Shown here one piece after another: positions 59,831-64,000 of a stretch of DNA of 64,000 nucleotides. Under the pieces are notes generated by a model. That model was not told the origin of the DNA and did not search any database. It was given only the letters and a program-made list of their open reading frames with translations. A program made the translations under genes and the position numbers. Positions within the stretch are counted from its first letter, which is position 1. Each line of letters starts with the position of its first letter. The DNA comes from Nannobrachium achirus (lineage: Eukaryota > Chordata > Actinopteri > Myctophiformes > Myctophidae): the NCBI GenBank assembly GCA_963921795.1, contig OY997651.1, positions 39,262,856 through 39,326,855 of the forward strand, in the 5' to 3' direction.

Positions 59831-62663
59831 GCATTGTGAGCTTGTATATTTGTCATTTCCAGTGCCCTCTTACTGCTTTCACTCTTAACTCATCTTCCAT
59901 TTCACCTCCTTTCACATACTGTACTACCAAAGGGCAAGATTTATCACCACCTTAACTTTTCAAAAAGGATTTAAATTTTTATTTGTTTGTTTTCTTTTAC
60001 TTTTGGATTTCAATTTCAGTTGAGTTTGAATTAGTTTTAGTGTTGTTTTTTGTAATATGGGTTATTTGTCAGGGATAAGATTAAAAAAGATCAAGGTGTG
60101 TTAAAAAACATCTGGCACAGCTAAAACATTGGAAGATAGATTTCATTAACAAATGATGAACGAATATTTAATACATACATGTAAGCCTTGTATTTCAAAA
60201 TACATGGCTTGTGTAATAAATATTCATTTGTTTACATATTTGTTTTAGTAGGGAATGACAAAAGCTGAATTTGATCCATTTAGAAACAACAAAACCATGA
60301 AAGAAAATAACAATATTTTAGATTTGATTCTAAAATAGGTTCAATACGTTGACCCCACAGTAAATCTCCATTGTTACAGGTAAATCTATACTTAAGTATC
60401 CATTTTGTTCCAAATTACACACAGTTAACAGTTACTAACACAGTTAGTCCCGAAAAGCAAGCGGAAACGAATGCTAATGGGTGGAACTAAAGGGCAGCGA
60501 GGGTGGGTCAGAAGAAGCACTTTATCATCAATTTTCAAATTACTGGGACCATCATTTACAAAAATGCATAGGCCATATCATTAAATTGAAAGGCATGCAA
60601 GGCAATTCAATGTGCTTTACACAAAACATCAAGCAAAGGCAACACAATTATAAAATGACATTAGGCTACGATAAAACAAAAAATTAAAATAAAAAATAAA
60701 ACTGAACTGGCAGCTGAAAGCATAAAGTATGTATGTTCAAAGAGTAAGAATGCATGGTCCTTCCCGCAGCAGGCCTGAGTTCCAATCTCACCCCAGGCTC
60801 TTTACTGCATGTCACCCCCCCCCCCCCCCCCCCCCCCCCCCGCCCTTCATGTTGCTCTGATCACTGTCTATGTCAAAATAAACCACAAATGCCACCAAAA
60901 ATATTTATGTGAAATATAAATAGTAATCCGCCTCCAGCATGCTAGGAAAAAAAGTTGCTGATTAATGTCTTTAAAATCCCAGGGCATTAAATGGTTGGCA
61001 AGCTCACAAAAAAATGTCTCTCAAATGACAACCAGGTAAACTTGTTTTACTGTGTGATACTGCTTAGCCTCCCCAGAAAAAAACACACATTGATCAATAT
61101 TGTTTCCGACACCCAAAACTGGCACTGTGCAACAGCATGGTGTAATTCTGTGATTCTTTTTTTTTGTGTACTTATCCTCCCCTCACAAAGAAAGAAATAG
61201 ATGTGTCTGCATTTACAGGGTGGAAAGAAGAAGTGAGAATTATGAATCTTGCACAACTCTCTGAGCCTGGTGATCAGTAGGCTATAATTAAGACGTCGAG
61301 ACTGACATTGAATCTAAAAATGGTTTGGTCTTCCTGTCCAAGCTTTTGCTATCGCTCGACCAGCTCTCTGTTGGCACTTGAGAATTTTGGAGAGACAGAC
61401 CAATCGACTGATAGAGTAGCTTTTTCTAGCTGTTTAGATTCACCTAAAAGCTATCCTTACCACTGAACTATCTGTGATGTGATGTACAGTCTGTGATTTA
61501 ATCAACAAAGATTAGATTATCTATCATAACAATTTAACAACAGGAACACATTTCTATTCTTAAACTGATAAGCAATCATTTGATAATTTAGGAACAGGTT
61601 ACATCCTTGAATGTTGCACTTGGATTTTGAAATCCTTTTTAAATAATCAAATAAGTAAAACAAAAAGATGCTTGGAGGACATTTAGTTAATACAAATGAA
61701 ATAAAATGGACATTTTGGCTGGGGACAGTCATATACTTATACTTAAGAGCTCTTTCATGGTTCAAGAAAGAAACAGTGTTTTGTTTATAGCCCAGTCCAA
61801 ACCAATGAATCACAACTACTTGTACCAACTTGCAACAACTTGCAACATCTGCACCGACCTGGCTGCAACGGGTCGATCCAGACCGCTGCAATTTCCTGCA
61901 GCTGGTTTGCAAGAACCCCTTAACCCCTTAAAACCTGAGGCCAATTAAATCAGTATTTCTCACAGTTTTAAGATGTTTTAAAAACTGAAACTGATAAAAA
62001 AAAAAATAGCATATTTGCAAAAATCCCAATTCTAATGGGTTAACTAGTTGGTGTGGACTGCAGTGCTTTAAGTGAAACACACCTTTGGATAGTTTTTTTT
62101 TTTTTTTTTTTAAACATGAGAGTTTGATTTACAAAATAATTAGGGCCATAAATTATCACCTAAGGGCCACCTGTTGGTTACCAGTTCTCTCTAGACTACT
62201 ACATTGAAATGCTAGACTCTAGGATTTCAATGTAGTAGCCTAGAGTATAGACCCAGGGTTCTATATTAGGTCCCTTTCTTTTCTCCCCTCTACACCACAT
62301 CTCTGGTGTGTAGAGGGAATAGTCTGTTTGAGAAAAGAAGAGAAAAGAGTATTATTCATTGACCTAAACTCATGGTGGCCTAACAATGAACACAGTAAAA
62401 TGAGATAAGCTCATATAGTCAGTAGGGACAGCGGAGGCATGGGGGGCGTGGGCCTAGTAGCAAGCAAGGGAGGCGGTCAGGAGGATGTTGTAAGTACTGC
62501 AGTTTCTTTACAACAGGACACATTCCACTTTGTTGTTGTTCTAGGTTGGTTAGATGGCTGGATATGTCACTCAGAACATGCTCACAGTGGATCTGACATG
62601 GATTTATTTCGAGAAACAAGTCAGTAATTTGGAAGACTGATAAGTTGTTCAGCTACTCCTACA
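59826..62663. other. Intergenic region, no supported gene
   Basis: A palindrome right arm at 59826-59859. SINE-like B box (GAGTTCCAATCTCACC) at about 60777 followed by 27 C at 60815-60841. The rest is AT-rich with short scattered ORFs that look random. Confidence 0.5.
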
Positions 62664-62733
62664 ATGTCTGTCTTACTACTTTGGATGTGTGGATGTTTTC
62701 TTTGTTTCACTGGCCGGTCCAGCTCAGAAGATG
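62664..62733 (+). CDS. First coding exon of a signal-peptide protein
   Basis: MSVLLLWMCGCFLCFTGRSS, then SED and one base of a split codon, before a gtgagt donor. A hydrophobic core after a short start is typical of a secretory signal peptide. It pairs in phase with 63339-63400. A short first exon plus a very short second exon is the layout of Eph receptor genes, but the rest of the gene is beyond the window. Confidence 0.5.
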
Positions 62734-63338
62734 GTGAGTATACCAGATGTTTACACACAACAATGCACACCTTGTGTCAAGTGAGACTGTATCAAGTGAG
62801 ACTGTATTGTTAGCAAGTATTAGTTGTTCCTTTTTGTTATTATTTAAAAACATTTTAAAATAGTGAAAAAAGACAATCTACAAGCTCAGCTTGTAGATAA
62901 TTTCACTACTTTTGTGCAACACTCTTGTATGATGAAGTATTTTATTTACGAAAAATGTGATCTCCAAATATGTCAAGTTAGACCTGTGATGAATGAATGA
63001 CCTTAATGTCTATAGATGTCTTTACAGTATTTAAAGGGGAATACAACTCATTTTCAAAATGTAACCATTATACCTTAGAGCTGTTATGTGTAAATAAGAA
63101 AAAAGTCTCCACCCTCCCCCTTCTGTGTTTCCTAGAACTGGTTTTATTGTTGGGGTCATGTGGTCAGTGACATAGGGAAGGTGGTGTACTCTTTATACAC
63201 GCACACAGAAAGCGCTTTTTTTCATGTTTCAGTGTAAAAAAGGAGTGGTATTCCCTCTAAAGTCTAACCTAAGGGGAAAAGGTTTTGCTCAGAAATGTAT
63301 GAATCAGGTAAACAATGTTATCTTTCCTCTCTGTATAG
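62734..63338. other. Intron with palindrome copy 17
   Basis: A short palindrome (62861-62908: TAGTGAAAAAAGACAATCTA facing TAGATAATTTCACTA) with a truncated loop. Nothing else recognised. Confidence 0.5.
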
Positions 63339-63400
63339 TGGAACTATTCAATTCTGTTAAGCAGACCCACTGGGAATGGAATGCCAAGCCACTCATAGAG
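63339..63400 (+). CDS. Second exon of the signal-peptide gene, possible Eph-type receptor
   Basis: Encodes VELFNSVKQTHWEWNAKPLI and E, from a ctgtatag acceptor to a gtaag donor. The mature start, E-L-x-N-S then W-x-x-x-P, recalls the first strand of Eph ligand-binding domains, which also have a roughly 65-bp exon 2. The likeness is weak and short; another secreted or membrane protein is possible. Confidence 0.4.
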
Positions 63401-64000
63401 GTAAGTCTTCTCCAAACCAAGCACAAGCAGATGCACACACCGAATGACCAGGTGTCATCAACATGTCTGTACACGGACAAATACTGTATGTCAGTGGCAA
63501 AGACATGGCCTTGTCCGTGGCACATTTTAGATTTTCTTTTTTTTACACACCAATATAAATGTTCTTATTTTTTATCATGATATCCAATGACTGAATGTCA
63601 AGTCTCCAGGTTTTCTTCTGAATATGTATGACACTGATTAACTATGACACTATGTATAGCACATTATGAGTCCACTAGCACTAGTGGTTCTCAAAGGTTT
63701 TATTTGCTAGTAGGACCCCCTTAACTCTCAGAATGTACAAATGTACACTCTCAGAGAGTTACAGTCCTGTTATGGTCATTCAGGGCTAGCTGTGTTTCTG
63801 GTAATATTATTGTCCACTCATTTTGTAAGGTTTTGACAAAGATTTCCACCACAAGCCAGCATAGTGATGAGCCATGCAATGAACAAGTGTCAGAGTTTGA
63901 CTCACTTATAGCTGTGTAGTAATGTATTGTTGTATATTTATATCTCAATCAGTGGAGCATAACCAATCTGAAGCTGGGTTCTGAGACTAACGTACCGGCG
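63401..64000. other. Intron/edge with hAT-like fragment
   Basis: CTAGTGGTTCTCAAAGG (about 63682) followed by GGACCCCC. A short palindrome then runs from 63721 to 63765 (TTAACTCTCAGAATGTACAA mirrored), of the second palindrome family. The next exon is not visible. Confidence 0.5.

Overview
The window is animal, almost certainly teleost fish, genomic DNA. The genes are split by GT-AG introns, the introns are crowded with hAT-type miniature elements, SINE-like repeats and (CA)n microsatellites, and both BEL/Pao and Ngaro-like retroelements are present. Species cannot be told from the sequence alone. There are no bacterial operons, CRISPR arrays or tRNA/rRNA genes that I can support.

Region 1869-51790 (+ strand) is one gene, an EHBP1L1 orthologue (EH-domain-binding protein 1-like 1). 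I traced 31 exons, plus one plausible extra, whose splice phases join without conflict. They encode about 5,980 residues; the first exon or exons lie upstream. Order of parts: N-terminal C2-like (NT-C2) membrane domain (1869-3856); a run of proline-rich exons, all phase 1 at both ends (5059-12167); a giant central region (13034-32079) with two huge exons (5.4 and 4.2 kb) carrying about 61 copies of a Cys-Pro motif of the form M-V-x-x-x-P-[ST]-C-P-...-G-F-P-S; a third large exon (3.2 kb) with SH3-ligand-like, KRLSGS and short tandem repeats; the actin-type calponin-homology (CH) domain (33895-34730); and the Rab-binding bMERB domain (37043-51790) ending in a CaaX-like CVVQ. The mammalian protein is about 1,500 residues, so most of the size difference comes from the repeat exons.

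The penultimate intron (39944-49968) holds a full-length BEL/Pao LTR retrotransposon in antisense orientation (41096-49632). It has apparently identical 651-bp LTRs, a 5-bp target duplication and one uninterrupted 2,098-codon Gag-Pol frame, so it is very young.

Downstream of the gene (51791-62663) there is no host gene I can support. This stretch holds dispersed repeats and a 4.5-kb element (53681-58154) with the A1-gag-B1-A2-B2 split direct repeats typical of Ngaro-like tyrosine-recombinase retrotransposons. It has a Gag-like ORF but no reverse transcriptase or recombinase, and lies between diverged inverted repeats. At the right edge (62664-63400) two short exons start another + strand gene encoding a signal-peptide protein, possibly an Eph-type receptor.

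A recurrent feature of introns and intergenic DNA is a short palindrome family, centred on GATCTACAAGCTC facing GAGCTTGTAGATC, seen about 17 times. It lies inside several different hAT-like elements, and in several copies both arms carry the same substitutions.
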